64,000 nucleotides of DNA from Mycolicibacterium flavescens (GCF_001722335.1 NZ_MIHA01000006.1:124001-188000); one strand, 5' to 3'. Numbered from the stretch's first letter, positions 54,039-63,765 are shown. Numbers and translations: made by a program. Notes: a model not told the origin generated them from the letters alone.

Positions 54039-55742
54039 GTGGAAACGAGCCCGATGACCGACTACGACGCCGAATTCGACTACATCGTCGTGGGGGCAGG
54101 CAGCGCGGGCTGTCTGCTCGCCAATCGGCTCAGCGCCAACCCCGACCTTCGGGTGCTGCTGATCGAGGCGGGCGGAAAGGACAACTGGTTCTGGATCAAG
54201 GTGCCGGTGGGTTACCTGTTCACCATCGCCAACCCGCGCACCGACTGGTGCTTCACGACCGAGCCCGATCCCGGTCTGGCCGGGCGCAGCATCATCTACG
54301 CGCGTGGCCGTGTGATCGGCGGCTGTTCGTCGATCAACGCCATGATCCACATGCGCGGTCAAGCCAGCGATTACGAGCTGTGGGCGCGAGCCACCGGTGA
54401 CGAGCGATGGCTCTGGGGCGGCCCGGGCAGCCCCGGCGAAACTCTGGCGATCTACAAGGAGCTCGAGGACTACTTCGGCGGGGCCGACGAATGGCACGGC
54501 GACCGTGGTGAGATCCGGGTCGAGCGACCGCGGGTGCGCTGGAAGATCCTCGACGCCTGGCAGGACGCGGCCGCCGAATTGGGCATCGAGCCGAAAGAAG
54601 AGTTCAACCGGGGCGACAACTCCGGCAGCGCCTACTTCCACGTCAACCAGAAACGCGGCCGACGCTGGTCGATGGCGGATGCGTTCCTGCACCCGATATC
54701 GCAGCGCCCCAATCTCACCGTCTACACCCACACTCAGGCCTTGAAGTTGTTGATGGACGATCAGGTCCGCGCCGATCAGCGTCGCGGCGCCTGGACCACC
54801 GCCCAGCACCGCGCCACCGGCCTGCGGGTGCTCAAAGACGGCCGGACCGTCGACATTCGAGCCCGCCGGGAAGTGATCCTGAGCGCCGGAGCCATCGGCT
54901 CACCGCATCTGATGCAGGTCTCGGGTCTGGGGCCGGCCGGGCTGCTCACCCGGCATCACGTGCCGGTGGTCGTCGACCTGCCGGGAGTGGGTGAGAACCT
55001 CCAGGACCACCTGCAGATCCGATCGGTCTACCGCGTGCAGGGCGCGCGCACCGTCAACACGCTCTACCGGAACTGGATCACCCGGGCGGGCATGGGAATT
55101 CAGTACCTAATGCTGCGGTCAGGTCCTCTGACCATGCCGCCGTCCACGCTGGGAGCATTCACCAAGAGCGACCCGGCGCTGCCCAGCCCGGATCTGGAGT
55201 GGCACGTGCAGCCGTTGTCCCTGCCGAAATTCGGCGAACCGCTGCACCCCTATCCGGCGATCACTCCCTCGGTCTGCAATCTGCGACCCACCTCGCGTGG
55301 TCACGTCCGAATGGCCGATGCGGATCCGCTCACCCACCCGAAGATCTCCTGCAACTACCTGTCCACCGACGTCGATCGCGACATCGCCGTGCGCGGCCTC
55401 CGCATGACCCGCCAGATCATGGCCGCGCCGGCCCTGGCCCGTTACCGCCCTGAAGAGTTGCTTCCCGGACCGCAACTGGTCAGCGACGAGGAGCTGATGC
55501 AAGCCGCCAGTGAGCTGGGTACGACCATCTTCCACCCGGTGGGCACCTGTGCGATGGGCGCCTTCGACGCACGCGGTCTACCGCGGTCGCCCACCACGGT
55601 CCTCGACACCGACTGCCGCGTGTACGGCGTCGCCGGCCTACGCGTGGTGGACGCCTCCGCGATGCCCACCATCACGTCCGGGAACACGAATGCGCCGGTC
55701 ATGCTGATCGCCGAGCGCGCCGCGCGGGCGATCGTGGATTGA
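54039..55742 (+). CDS. GMC-family FAD oxidoreductase (choline/alcohol dehydrogenase-like)
   Basis: A 567-residue flavoprotein. FAD motif VGAGSAGCLLANRL, then GRVIGGCSSINAMIHMRG (GMC signature 1), ILSAGAIGSPHLMQVSGLG (signature 2), and the active-site region HPVGTCAMG with a later NTNAPVM. The GTG at 54039 lies 6 bases after AGGAGGA. It would oxidise an alcohol and pass electrons to a quinone or cytochrome rather than NAD; the oxidase-like membrane unit next door could be the acceptor (inferred). Confidence 0.88.
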   Translation: METSPMTDYDAEFDYIVVGAGSAGCLLANRLSANPDLRVLLIEAGGKDNWFWIKVPVGYLFTIANPRTDWCFTTEPDPGLAGRSIIYARGRVIGGCSSINAMIHMRGQASDYELWARATGDERWLWGGPGSPGETLAIYKELEDYFGGADEWHGDRGEIRVERPRVRWKILDAWQDAAAELGIEPKEEFNRGDNSGSAYFHVNQKRGRRWSMADAFLHPISQRPNLTVYTHTQALKLLMDDQVRADQRRGAWTTAQHRATGLRVLKDGRTVDIRARREVILSAGAIGSPHLMQVSGLGPAGLLTRHHVPVVVDLPGVGENLQDHLQIRSVYRVQGARTVNTLYRNWITRAGMGIQYLMLRSGPLTMPPSTLGAFTKSDPALPSPDLEWHVQPLSLPKFGEPLHPYPAITPSVCNLRPTSRGHVRMADADPLTHPKISCNYLSTDVDRDIAVRGLRMTRQIMAAPALARYRPEELLPGPQLVSDEELMQAASELGTTIFHPVGTCAMGAFDARGLPRSPTTVLDTDCRVYGVAGLRVVDASAMPTITSGNTNAPVMLIAERAARAIVD

Positions 55743-56106
55743 CCCGAGCGTCCGGGCCTCGACGGCCGGCCAGATGCGCTCGCGACCGTCCCGGCGACGC
55801 CGTGCGTCCATGAACTCGAACTCGCGTGTCCGCTTTCCCGGTGGGCCTGACCAGCAAATTTGTTTACCTGACAATAATGTCGAGTGCAAAGGGATGCGCG
55901 CCCCCGACGACCCGGGCTATGTTCGACGGGCGTATGCACGGGAGGGCATCCATGGTGGGGGTTCGGACGTTGGTCGCAACGTCAGCAATCGGGGTCGCAG
56001 TAACTGCAAGTCGTGACCGTCGGCGTTTTCGCCATCACCGGTACGGTCACCGCCCGCCGGTTCCCTTAACCACATCAGATAGAAGGATCTCGGGCAGCAG
56101 CGTCCG
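55743..56106. other. 364-bp intergenic region
   Basis: No gene can be supported. A TTTACCTGACAATAATG stretch near 55865 is AT-rich for this genome and could be a promoter. A short frame at 55950-56018 reads like a signal peptide (MVGVRTLVATSAIGVAVTAS) but stops at once. Confidence 0.4.
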
Positions 56107-58359
56107 TTGCGTGCGCTGAGAACCGCCGGATCGCAAGCGACCGATCAAGAGGTCGGCGCCGCCGGCCGCGCGCCTGGTGCGCCGGTCACTTCGCCCGGTC
56201 AACGCAACCCGGAAAAGCAGTTCCGCCCCGACATCGAGGGCTTGCGCGCCGTAGCGGTACTGGCTGTCGTCCTCTTCCATGCGGACGTCCCCGGCCTCGG
56301 CGGCGGATTCGTCGGCGTCGACGTCTTCTTCGTCATCTCGGGTTTCCTGATCACCGGACTGCTCTGGCGCGAGGCCAGCGCCACCGGCACCGTCAGCTTG
56401 CGCAGCTTCTTCGGTGCGCGGGCCCGGCGGTTGCTGCCCGCTTCGGCTGCGGTCGGCGTCGTCACCATGATCGCGTCCGCGTTGTTGCTGCCACCGTTGC
56501 AAGTTCGCTCGGTCACGATGGACGGCATCACCAGCGCGCTGTACGTCAGCAACTACTGGTTCATCAGCTCCGGCGTGAAGTACTTCGGCCACCAGAGCCT
56601 GCTGTCACCGTCGCCGTTCCAGCACTACTGGTCTCTGGGTGTGGAGGAGCAGTTCTACCTCGTCTGGCCGCTGTTGATCATCGGCACGGCGTGGCTCATC
56701 CGCCGTGTGCGCCGGCAGACCACGCGAACCGGGGCCACGTCGTCGGTGCGCCCGTATCTGCTCATCCTCACGCTCGTCGTCGTCGTGTCATTCGCGCTGT
56801 CGCTGGTGCTCACCTACCTGATTCCGCCCATCGCCTTCTTTTCCTTGCCGACCCGCGCATGGCAGTTGGCCGCCGGCGGACTGATCGCTCTGACGGTCGG
56901 CTACTGGCGGCGGCTTCCGACCCGCTCGGCTGTGCCGCTGGGCTGGGTCGGGCTGGCGCTGATCCTGCTGGCCTGCACCCAGCTGAACGGAACGACGAGC
57001 TATCCGGGCATCGCGGCGCTGTTGCCCACACTCGGCGTGGTGCTGGTGATCGGTGCCGGCTGCGCCGGACCTTCTCACGGCTGCGGCCGTATTCTCGCCT
57101 CCTCCCCGATGGGGGCTATCGGGAGGGTCTCGTACTCGTGGTACCTGTGGCACTGGCCCGTGCTGGTGCTCACGCCGGCCTTCCTGGGGCACCAGGTGGG
57201 ACTGCCGACCAAGCTCGTCGCGGTCCTCGTGTCACTCGGGCTGGCCGTGCTCACCTTGCGTTTCATCGAGAACCCGCTCCGATTTGCCGACCGGGTGCGC
57301 CGCTCTCCCCTGGTCAGTCTGGGACTCGGCGCCACCGCCACCGCGGTCGCGGTCTGCGTCGGCCTGCTGCTGTTGCTGTGGACACCGAACCCGGTCGGCA
57401 ACGGTCCGGCGGCTGAACCGATGACCATCACCGCTGAACCCGTCGCTCCGGGCTCCCCCGCGGAGGCGTACGACGCGGCCGTACGAGACGTATTCGCGCA
57501 GGTCCAGGCCCAGGTCGCCGCGTCGGCGTACTCCGAGGCGGTCCCGTCGAACCTCGATCCGCCGTTGACCGACCAGGCGTCCCAGCAGTTCGGGATACTG
57601 ACCAACGGCTGCCTGCGGGTGCTGCCGTTCGACTCCAGCCATCCCGAGTGCGCCGCGGGCGATGTCACGTCGGAGACGACGGTGGCTCTGATCGGCGACT
57701 CACGCGCCGCGATGTTCAACCCCGCATTCCAGAAGATCGCCGAACAGCGGCAGTGGCGGCTGTTGATGATGGCCAAGGCCGGCTGCCCGATAACCGACCT
57801 GCGGGTGAATCAGTACTTCAACACGTTGGCTGAAGAATTCCAGCGCTGTGCGGAATGGCGCACCGAGATCATGGCCCGGTTACGCGCCGAGCGCCCACAG
57901 CTGGTCGTGATCAGTTCGTCGCGGGCCTACGACGCCAACGGCGCCCACACGATGGTGCCGGGACTCAAGATGTACGACAACGCGTGGATCGGCAGCTTGA
58001 CCGAGCTTGTGCAACAACTTCGCGACACCGGGGCCAAGGTGTTGGTGCTCGGTCCCACCCCCGATCCGCCGGCGCCGATTCCGCTCTGTCTGTCGGCGCA
58101 TCTCGACGACGCGGCAGCGTGTGCGGATGTGCGGGACGCGAAGCACGCTGCCGGTATCACAGCGGAGACGGCCGCGACCGAGGCCGGAGGTGGACGATAC
58201 GCCGACATCACCGAACTGCTCTGCACCGCGAACCGCTGCCCACCCATCGTCGGCAACACCATGGTGTATTTCGACGCGGGACACCTGACGCGTGAATACT
58301 CACAGCTTCTGGCGCCCGCCCTGGGCGCGTTGGCGGATCGCGCGCTCGCTGAGCGCTGA
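56107..58359 (+). CDS. Acyltransferase-3 / SGNH fusion protein (OafA-like)
   Basis: A 750-residue membrane enzyme that would O-acylate a cell-surface glycan or lipid. The N-terminal part is acyltransferase-3 (RPDIEGLRAVAVLAVVLFHA, GVDVFFVISGFLITGLL) with about ten to eleven helices. After about residue 420 follows a periplasmic SGNH domain with IGDSRAAM and a terminal DAGHLT (Asp-His pair). The only upstream start in frame is the TTG at 56107. It stands alone. Confidence 0.87.
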   Translation: MRALRTAGSQATDQEVGAAGRAPGAPVTSPGQRNPEKQFRPDIEGLRAVAVLAVVLFHADVPGLGGGFVGVDVFFVISGFLITGLLWREASATGTVSLRSFFGARARRLLPASAAVGVVTMIASALLLPPLQVRSVTMDGITSALYVSNYWFISSGVKYFGHQSLLSPSPFQHYWSLGVEEQFYLVWPLLIIGTAWLIRRVRRQTTRTGATSSVRPYLLILTLVVVVSFALSLVLTYLIPPIAFFSLPTRAWQLAAGGLIALTVGYWRRLPTRSAVPLGWVGLALILLACTQLNGTTSYPGIAALLPTLGVVLVIGAGCAGPSHGCGRILASSPMGAIGRVSYSWYLWHWPVLVLTPAFLGHQVGLPTKLVAVLVSLGLAVLTLRFIENPLRFADRVRRSPLVSLGLGATATAVAVCVGLLLLLWTPNPVGNGPAAEPMTITAEPVAPGSPAEAYDAAVRDVFAQVQAQVAASAYSEAVPSNLDPPLTDQASQQFGILTNGCLRVLPFDSSHPECAAGDVTSETTVALIGDSRAAMFNPAFQKIAEQRQWRLLMMAKAGCPITDLRVNQYFNTLAEEFQRCAEWRTEIMARLRAERPQLVVISSSRAYDANGAHTMVPGLKMYDNAWIGSLTELVQQLRDTGAKVLVLGPTPDPPAPIPLCLSAHLDDAAACADVRDAKHAAGITAETAATEAGGGRYADITELLCTANRCPPIVGNTMVYFDAGHLTREYSQLLAPALGALADRALAER

Positions 58360-58406
58360 GCGCGCCGACACCGGTGCGCCCACCGACACCTAACCCAGCC
58401 CCACCC

Positions 58407-59470
58407 TCAGAGCACGCTCAGCATCGCCGCGCCCACCAAGCCCGCTCCCACGATCATCACAGCGGTCGCCCATGTCGTTCGCCATCCGAAGCTGCGCACC
58501 ACCATCGCGATTCCCGGCAGGCTGACCGCGGGCAACGTGATCAACAGGGCGCCCAGAACACCCGACGAGACACCGAGCAACGCGAGACCCTGCAGGATCG
58601 GGATCTCACCGGCGGTCGGTATCACCATCAGCGTGCCGACTACCGCCGCCACCACGACCAGCAGCACACTGCGGTTGTCCGGGTCGATCACCGTGAGTAG
58701 CCAGCCCCGCGCGGCGCCGATCACCAACACCACCACGAGATACTCGGGGACCAACACCACGCACAGCCGCAACAGTGACCTGCCGAACCGCTGCACCGGG
58801 TGCTCGCGCGGCACGGTGCTTGTCGGGTAGTCGACACTCGGCGCTCGATCGCTGTCCTTCTTCGTGAGCAGAGCCACCAGTGCCGCTCCCCCGACCACCG
58901 CACCGATCCCCACGACCGCCCGCGTGACGGTCCACTGCCACGGCGCGACCAGGGCGAGGAAGACCAACACCGCCGGGTTGAGTAGCGGGTTGCCGAGCCA
59001 ATAAGCTACTGCGGCAGCACGATTGACACCAGATCGGTGCAACGTCACCGCGACCGGAGCCGAGCAGCAGGCGCACATCATCGACGGTGTGCTGGCGAGT
59101 CCGCCGGTTGCCGCACTTGCGAACGGCCCGCGCCGGTTCATCAACCGCGCGACCGCATCCCGTGGCACGAGGGCCTGCACGCAGGCGCTGATCAGCAGAG
59201 CCACCATCAGTGCCGGCCAGATCGCCCCGACATAGGACTGGAAGAACGTCGCCGCGGCATGCCAACTCGGCGCGTCGCCGGCCTGCACGCCACGACAGCG
59301 AGGATGTCCGAACCGGGCCACTGATGCGTGCGGGCGGCATCGAATGCCTTGCCCACATACGGCACCCACTTCGCCCATGTCAGGCCGGCGGTGCCGACCA
59401 CCAGCGTGATCACGACTCCGACCGCCGTCGGCCATTTCAACTCGGTCGACGTCCGGTCGCCAGTCACCAT
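58407..59470 (-). pseudogene. DUF318-type permease interrupted by a one-base frameshift
   Basis: A predicted permease of about 354 residues (ArsP-like fold). The N-terminal part, from the ATG at 59470 (MVTGDRTSTELKWP), reads in one frame to HQWPGSDILAVV; the rest continues in another frame from VQAGDAPSWHAA, with SMMCACCSAPVAVTL and NPLLNPAVLVFL as family motifs. Inserting one G at about 59292 (GTCGTGGC to GTCGGTGGC) restores a single frame. Either a real loss of function or a sequencing error. Without the first ~60 residues the protein would lack its first helix. Confidence 0.75.
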
Positions 59471-59631
59471 GCCACCATTGTGTACGGCGCCTCTGGCCAT
59501 CCCTTCTGGGGGCGGCGGCGGTGACATTCGCACAGATTTTAAGTGTCTGCACCGCAGCGCTGCGGTGGCACGCTTCGCCTGTGCGTGTTTCGTGCATGTA
59601 ACGAAGCCACCCCGACGAGAGAGCCAATCCA

Positions 59632-60384
59632 GTGACCGCAACCATTGACACGTCCAGGGCCACGCCCCTGGACCCCGTCGAACTCGACCCTGCCGCCGCG
59701 GGATTCGCTCCCACCAATGCCGGTTCCATTCCGCCGCTGGCCAAACACTGGCAGCAACTCGATTTCCGCGAGATCCTCAGCCGCCCAGCCGCGTTCCTGT
59801 CGGTCAGTCAATCGAACTCGCTGTACAAGCCGGGCGGCGTTCAGTACGGCGAGGGGCACGCGCTGCGCGGCAGCCTCGAGGCGACGGTCAAGTCCGTCAC
59901 TGCCGCTCGCCGGGCGTCGAACTTCGTCTCGTTCAACTGGATCGGCTTCTCGATCTTCCGGGACAGCTACCCGCAGACCGATTTCGACCGCGTTCAGTAC
60001 CGCAGCTGGACCGGTCACGTCGACGCGACGCCGGAGCAGATCGCCTGGGACGACGCCCTGGTCGACGAACTGCGCGAACTCGCCGAGCCGGGCGACAACG
60101 AACTGTACGAAAAAGCTCTGCAGACGGCGTTTGTCGGCACCGATCTGCCTGGGGCCCTGAGCCGGCAGAAGGTCGAAGTCGTGGTGATCACCGGAATTCA
60201 CCTCGACTGGTGCATCGAGGGGAACGCGCGCGCCGCCCGCGACCACGGTCTGCTCCCGATCATCATCGGTGATGCGACCGGAGCGGCCCACCCCGACCAG
60301 GAGCCCGAAGCGTTCCGCCGCATCAACGAGTTCTTTGCTCCGGTGATCACATCCGACCAGTTCGTCGAGTGGGTGACCAGCTGA
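59632..60384 (+). CDS. Isochorismatase-fold (cysteine hydrolase-like) protein with altered active site
   Basis: A 250-residue protein. The region VVVITGIHLDWCIEGNARAARDHG matches the strand and helix carrying the nucleophilic Cys of the isochorismatase/nicotinamidase superfamily. The strand where the catalytic Asp usually sits reads FLSVSQSN, and no clear catalytic Lys is seen, so the chemistry may differ. The start is the GTG at 59632. Its stop overlaps the AmiS/UreI channel gene (TGATG), suggesting an amide or urea-like substrate. Confidence 0.72.
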   Translation: MTATIDTSRATPLDPVELDPAAAGFAPTNAGSIPPLAKHWQQLDFREILSRPAAFLSVSQSNSLYKPGGVQYGEGHALRGSLEATVKSVTAARRASNFVSFNWIGFSIFRDSYPQTDFDRVQYRSWTGHVDATPEQIAWDDALVDELRELAEPGDNELYEKALQTAFVGTDLPGALSRQKVEVVVITGIHLDWCIEGNARAARDHGLLPIIIGDATGAAHPDQEPEAFRRINEFFAPVITSDQFVEWVTS

Positions 60385-61043
60385 TGGGCAACGTCGGTCT
60401 GCTACTCGTCGGCGTCGTCCTGTTCGTCAACGGTCTGGTTTCGATCGGGGTCGTCGCACCGCGAAGTGCCGCGCCGCTGAACCTCTTCGTCGGCGGCGCG
60501 CAGGTCGTCCTGCCGACCCTGATCCTGGTGCAGGCCAACGGCGATGCCGGTGTCGTCAACGGTGCTTGGCCGAGCCTGCTGTTCGGTTTCACCTACCTGT
60601 GGTTCGGGCTGATACAGATCTTCGACCTCGAGCCGCAGGGATTCGGTTGGTACAGCGCGTTCGTCGCCGTGATCGCGGCCTACCACGCCGTCAAGAGCGT
60701 GCAGCCCGACCCCGTATTCGCGGTCATCTGGGCCACCTGGGCCATCATGTGGACTCTGTTCTTCGTGTTGCTCGGCCTCGGCCTGACCCACGTCCGGTCC
60801 TTCGACCTCGGCCGGTTCACCGGATGGGTGCTGATCCTGCTCGGCATTCCGACATGCACGCTGCCGGCGATCCTCCTGCTGAACGACGCATGGACGGTGG
60901 CGCCGGCAGCCGGTGCCGCCGCTTTGGCCGCACTCGTCGCGGGCATCGGCGTCGCCGCCGTGCTGGCGGGGCGGCGGTCGCGCTCGGCAGAACCCAACCG
61001 GGCCCCGGTTGCGACCGTCGCGAAGCAGCCGCAACCGGCTTGA
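60384..61043 (+). CDS. AmiS/UreI-family amide/urea channel
   Basis: A 219-residue protein with six to seven membrane helices. It matches the UreI/AmiS pattern in order: NVGLLLVGVVLFVNGL, LNLFVGGAQVVLPT, LLFGFTYLWFGLIQIFDL, GWYSAFVA and ATWAIMWTLFFVLL. Family members are channels for urea or short amides and are usually beside an amidase or urease. Here the coupled gene is the isochorismatase-fold protein. Confidence 0.85.
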   Translation: MGNVGLLLVGVVLFVNGLVSIGVVAPRSAAPLNLFVGGAQVVLPTLILVQANGDAGVVNGAWPSLLFGFTYLWFGLIQIFDLEPQGFGWYSAFVAVIAAYHAVKSVQPDPVFAVIWATWAIMWTLFFVLLGLGLTHVRSFDLGRFTGWVLILLGIPTCTLPAILLLNDAWTVAPAAGAAALAALVAGIGVAAVLAGRRSRSAEPNRAPVATVAKQPQPA

Positions 61044-61046
61044 GGT

Positions 61047-61538
61047 TCAGCGCGGGACGCCCGCCCGGTCTTCGACCAGTCGAGCCAGGTGGTCGAGCGA
61101 GTTGTCCAGGTGGTCGGGGGCGAACGGCGGGAAGGAGATCTCCTGGCGGACGGTCGCGGGCACCGCTGACCAGTCGTAGGTCAGGGTGACTCGCGTCGTG
61201 TCCTCCCCGATCGGCTCGAGGTCATAACGCCAGAACCAGCCACCGAACTCGAGTTCGCCGTCGTCCTCGCCCTGTCCCGGTAGCCAGGCGATCGCGTGCG
61301 GAGGTTCAAAGACCTCCACGCGGTTGGCGACCTCGTAGTGCATCCCGCCGAAGTTGCTGTGATACATCGCCATTCGGAACACCTGCCCGACCCCGGTCAG
61401 TCGTTGGCCGCTGAGCGGTTCGCGCACCCACCCGGTGCCGTCGATGTCCTGATGCGTGCTCGGGTCGGCCAGCACATCGAATACGGTGTCGGGCCGCGCG
61501 TTGATGGTGCGGACGGTACGCAGTGTTTCGTCGGTCAT
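61047..61538 (-). CDS. SRPBCC-family protein
   Basis: A 163-residue START-like fold protein (TVRTINARPDTVFDVLADPSTHQDIDG opening; C-terminal helix LDNSLDHLARLVEDR). Likely binds a hydrophobic ligand. The ATG at 61538 (MTDETLR) is preferred. It is convergent with the channel gene (3-bp gap) and divergent from the MBL-fold gene. Confidence 0.8.
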   Translation of the reverse strand: MTDETLRTVRTINARPDTVFDVLADPSTHQDIDGTGWVREPLSGQRLTGVGQVFRMAMYHSNFGGMHYEVANRVEVFEPPHAIAWLPGQGEDDGELEFGGWFWRYDLEPIGEDTTRVTLTYDWSAVPATVRQEISFPPFAPDHLDNSLDHLARLVEDRAGVPR

Positions 61539-61724
61539 GCCGGTACCGACTGACCGCAACGCCGAAACTCATCGGCGACCGTGTGCGGACCCGCTTCCTC
61601 GGTGATTGAGCGTCAACGTACGCGCTCCGCTGCGGGCGGGATAAATCCCGCCGCCGAGGGGCGTTCCACCGCACAGGCAGGTTATCGCCTGTCTTCGGGT
61701 ACGGCGCTCACAAGGAGAAGTCAC

Positions 61725-62639
61725 ATGAGCTTGGACAGCATTCCCCGCCTGGGCACGGCGGGCGTCGACGAGTTGGTCCCTTCGCGCTACGCGGTGCAGA
61801 TCGGCGACATCGAGGTGCTGGTGATCAGCGACGGCGTCTTGCCGATCACCGCCCGTACGATGGCCACCAACGCCGACCCCACGGAGTTCGGGCACTGGCT
61901 CGACGACAGGTTCCTGCCCAAGGACGTATTGGACTGGCCGCTGAACGTGGTCGTGGTGCGCAGCGGAGACCGGACCATTCTCGTCGATGCCGGTCTGGGA
62001 GTGGAGTTTCCGGACTTCCCGCGCGCCGGTAACACCGTCCATCGGCTCGAGGCTGCCGGTATCGACCCCGGTGCGGTGACCGACGTTGTGCTCACCCACC
62101 TGCACATGGATCACGTCGGTGGACTGCTCACCCAGGGTTTGAAAGAGCGGCTACGCCCGGACCTTCGGGTGCACGTGGCGACCGCGGAGGCCGAGTTCTG
62201 GCACTCCCCCGACTTCACCTACACCGACATGCCGGGGCCGGTGCCGGACGCGCTGCGCGCCATCGCCTCGCGCTTCCTGTCCGAATACCACGGTCAGCTA
62301 CAGACTTTCGAGTCGGAGTACGAGCTGGCGCCCGGCGTGCTGATCAGCCGCACCGGCGGCCACACCCCCGGCCACAGCATCGTCCGGTTGGAGTCACGCG
62401 GCGACGCGCTGACCTTCGCCGGCGACGCCGTGTTCGCGCCAGGTTTCGACAACCCGGAGTGGCACAACGGGTTCGAACACGACCCCGTGGAGTCCGCGCG
62501 CGTGCGGATCGCGCTGCTTCGCGAACTCGCCGCCACCGGTGAAGCCCTGGTCGCCACGCATCTGCCGTTCCCGTCGGTGTGCCGGGTCGCCACCGACGGC
62601 GACGTCTTCCGGTGCGTGCCCACCCCCTGGGACTACTGA
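61725..62639 (+). CDS. Metallo-beta-lactamase-fold hydrolase
   Basis: A 304-residue cytoplasmic MBL hydrolase. Metal ligands appear in THLHMDHVGG, GGHTPGHS, FAGDAVF and ATHLPFP. It resembles lactonase/quorum-quenching-like MBL enzymes, but the substrate is unknown. The ATG at 61725 follows AAGGAG. Confidence 0.87.
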   Translation: MSLDSIPRLGTAGVDELVPSRYAVQIGDIEVLVISDGVLPITARTMATNADPTEFGHWLDDRFLPKDVLDWPLNVVVVRSGDRTILVDAGLGVEFPDFPRAGNTVHRLEAAGIDPGAVTDVVLTHLHMDHVGGLLTQGLKERLRPDLRVHVATAEAEFWHSPDFTYTDMPGPVPDALRAIASRFLSEYHGQLQTFESEYELAPGVLISRTGGHTPGHSIVRLESRGDALTFAGDAVFAPGFDNPEWHNGFEHDPVESARVRIALLRELAATGEALVATHLPFPSVCRVATDGDVFRCVPTPWDY

Positions 62640-62692
62640 GCGCCGGCGGGCACCGTATCCAGCGTCGACGGCGGCGAGGTACGGTTGCGGCC

Positions 62693-63337
62693 GTGATTTC
62701 CCCTCGCGCAACCTACTCCGCCGCCCTCGTCGCGTGTGCCGCTTCGCTGGCTCTGACGCTCACCGGATGCGGTTCCGACTCCGACACCGCCTCGGCCAGC
62801 ACCTCGACGACCACCACCGTCGACCCCGCCGACGTGTTCCTGCCGTCGCCCGAGCAGCAGATGCCCGACCCCAACAGCAGTTGCCCCTCGTCGACCCCGG
62901 CGAGCACGGACTCGCCGGAGTGGACGCTGCCGGGTGCTACCGGCAGCATCGCCGTCACCGGCGCGGCCGGCACCGCGGCCCCGCGCGTCGATGTGCAGAC
63001 CCCGTTCAGCGTCACCGAAACGCAGGTGCAGACGCTGCAGGAGGGTGACGGTCCCGTCGTCGCGCCGGACGCGACGGTCTTCGTCTGCTACATGGGTGTC
63101 AACGGCCGCGACGGGTCGGTCTTCGACAGCAGCTACGAGACCGGTATGCCGGTCGACTTCCCGCTCGACGGCGTCGTTCCGGGCTTCCAGAAGGCCATCG
63201 CCGGGCAGAAGGTCGGGTCGACGGTCGCGGTCGCGATGGTGCCCGCCGACGGCTACCCCGAGGGGCAACCCGCGGCGGGAATCCAGCCCGGCGACACCCT
63301 CATCTTCGCGATCAAGATCCTCGAAGCCTCACGCTGA
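62693..63337 (+). CDS. FKBP-type peptidyl-prolyl isomerase, lipoprotein
   Basis: A 214-residue exported PPIase. The lipobox LTLTGC puts the lipidated Cys near residue 26, followed by a Ser/Thr-rich linker. The C-terminal FKBP domain has GDGPVVAPDATVFVCYMG, GSVFDSSYETGMPVDFPL, VVPGFQKAIAGQKVGS and GDTLIFAIKILE. The start is the GTG at 62693. Confidence 0.87.
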   Translation: MISPRATYSAALVACAASLALTLTGCGSDSDTASASTSTTTTVDPADVFLPSPEQQMPDPNSSCPSSTPASTDSPEWTLPGATGSIAVTGAAGTAAPRVDVQTPFSVTETQVQTLQEGDGPVVAPDATVFVCYMGVNGRDGSVFDSSYETGMPVDFPLDGVVPGFQKAIAGQKVGSTVAVAMVPADGYPEGQPAAGIQPGDTLIFAIKILEASR

Positions 63338-63342
63338 GCCGC

Positions 63343-63357
63343 GGCGGCTCAGCCGCC
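63343..63357. terminator. Hairpin between convergent genes
   Basis: GGCGGCTCAGCCGCC is a 7-bp inverted repeat around one C, overlapping the end of the proline-rich gene and just after the FKBP stop. No T-run; it may act as a bidirectional terminator. Confidence 0.35.
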
Positions 63358-63627
63358 GTTGGTCACCGGGTTCGACGTCAGCGGGATGAAACCGCCGTTG
63401 ACCCACACACCCCAGCGGCCACCCCAGCCCGAATGCCACACCACCGGCTGCCCGATCCAGACCTCGGCCGGCTTGGGCGGCGCCCACGCGGGCACCGGCT
63501 CCCCCAGCGCCGGCGGCGGGGGCGGCGGCGGATCCGCGAGTGCGGGCACGGCGCCGAGGCCGAGCAGTGCAGCGCCCAGCCCGCCCGCAACCGCGCCGGT
63601 GGACAGGATGGTCTTGATCGAGGTCAT
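63349..63627 (-). CDS. Small proline-rich secreted protein
   Basis: A 92-residue protein with a Sec signal peptide (cleavage after ALA, about residue 31) followed by seven prolines and a Trp/Gly-rich tail (WHSGWGGRWGVWVNGGF). It has the look of small exported proteins common in mycobacteria. Function unknown. Confidence 0.75.
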   Translation of the reverse strand: MTSIKTILSTGAVAGGLGAALLGLGAVPALADPPPPPPPALGEPVPAWAPPKPAEVWIGQPVVWHSGWGGRWGVWVNGGFIPLTSNPVTNGG

Positions 63628-63701
63628 CAGCGCACTCCCGCGTCGAAGGTGACGAATACTTAGTGACTATAACCACCTGACCGGACCGCAAACCGGGGGC
63701 C

Positions 63702-63765
63702 GCGACTTCTGCGCCAGGGTCGCGAATGCGGCCGAACAACAGCCCTGGCGTCGATTTCGGCGACG
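63702..63765. repeat. Dispersed intergenic palindromic element, copy 2
   Basis: CGCCAGGG and CCCTGGCG arms enclose a 23-bp centre, flanked by CGACTTCTG on the left and TCGATTTCGGCGACG on the right. It matches copy 1 at 28530 through arms and flanks, with a diverged centre. Confidence 0.6.

Noticed and set aside
55826..56119. A 97-codon plus-strand frame before the acyltransferase
   Set aside because: Composition is random-like and no ribosome site is seen.
61407..61423. GGCCGCTGAGCGGTTC as another IclR-type site
   Set aside because: It lies inside the SRPBCC coding sequence, far from the island, and the arms differ.
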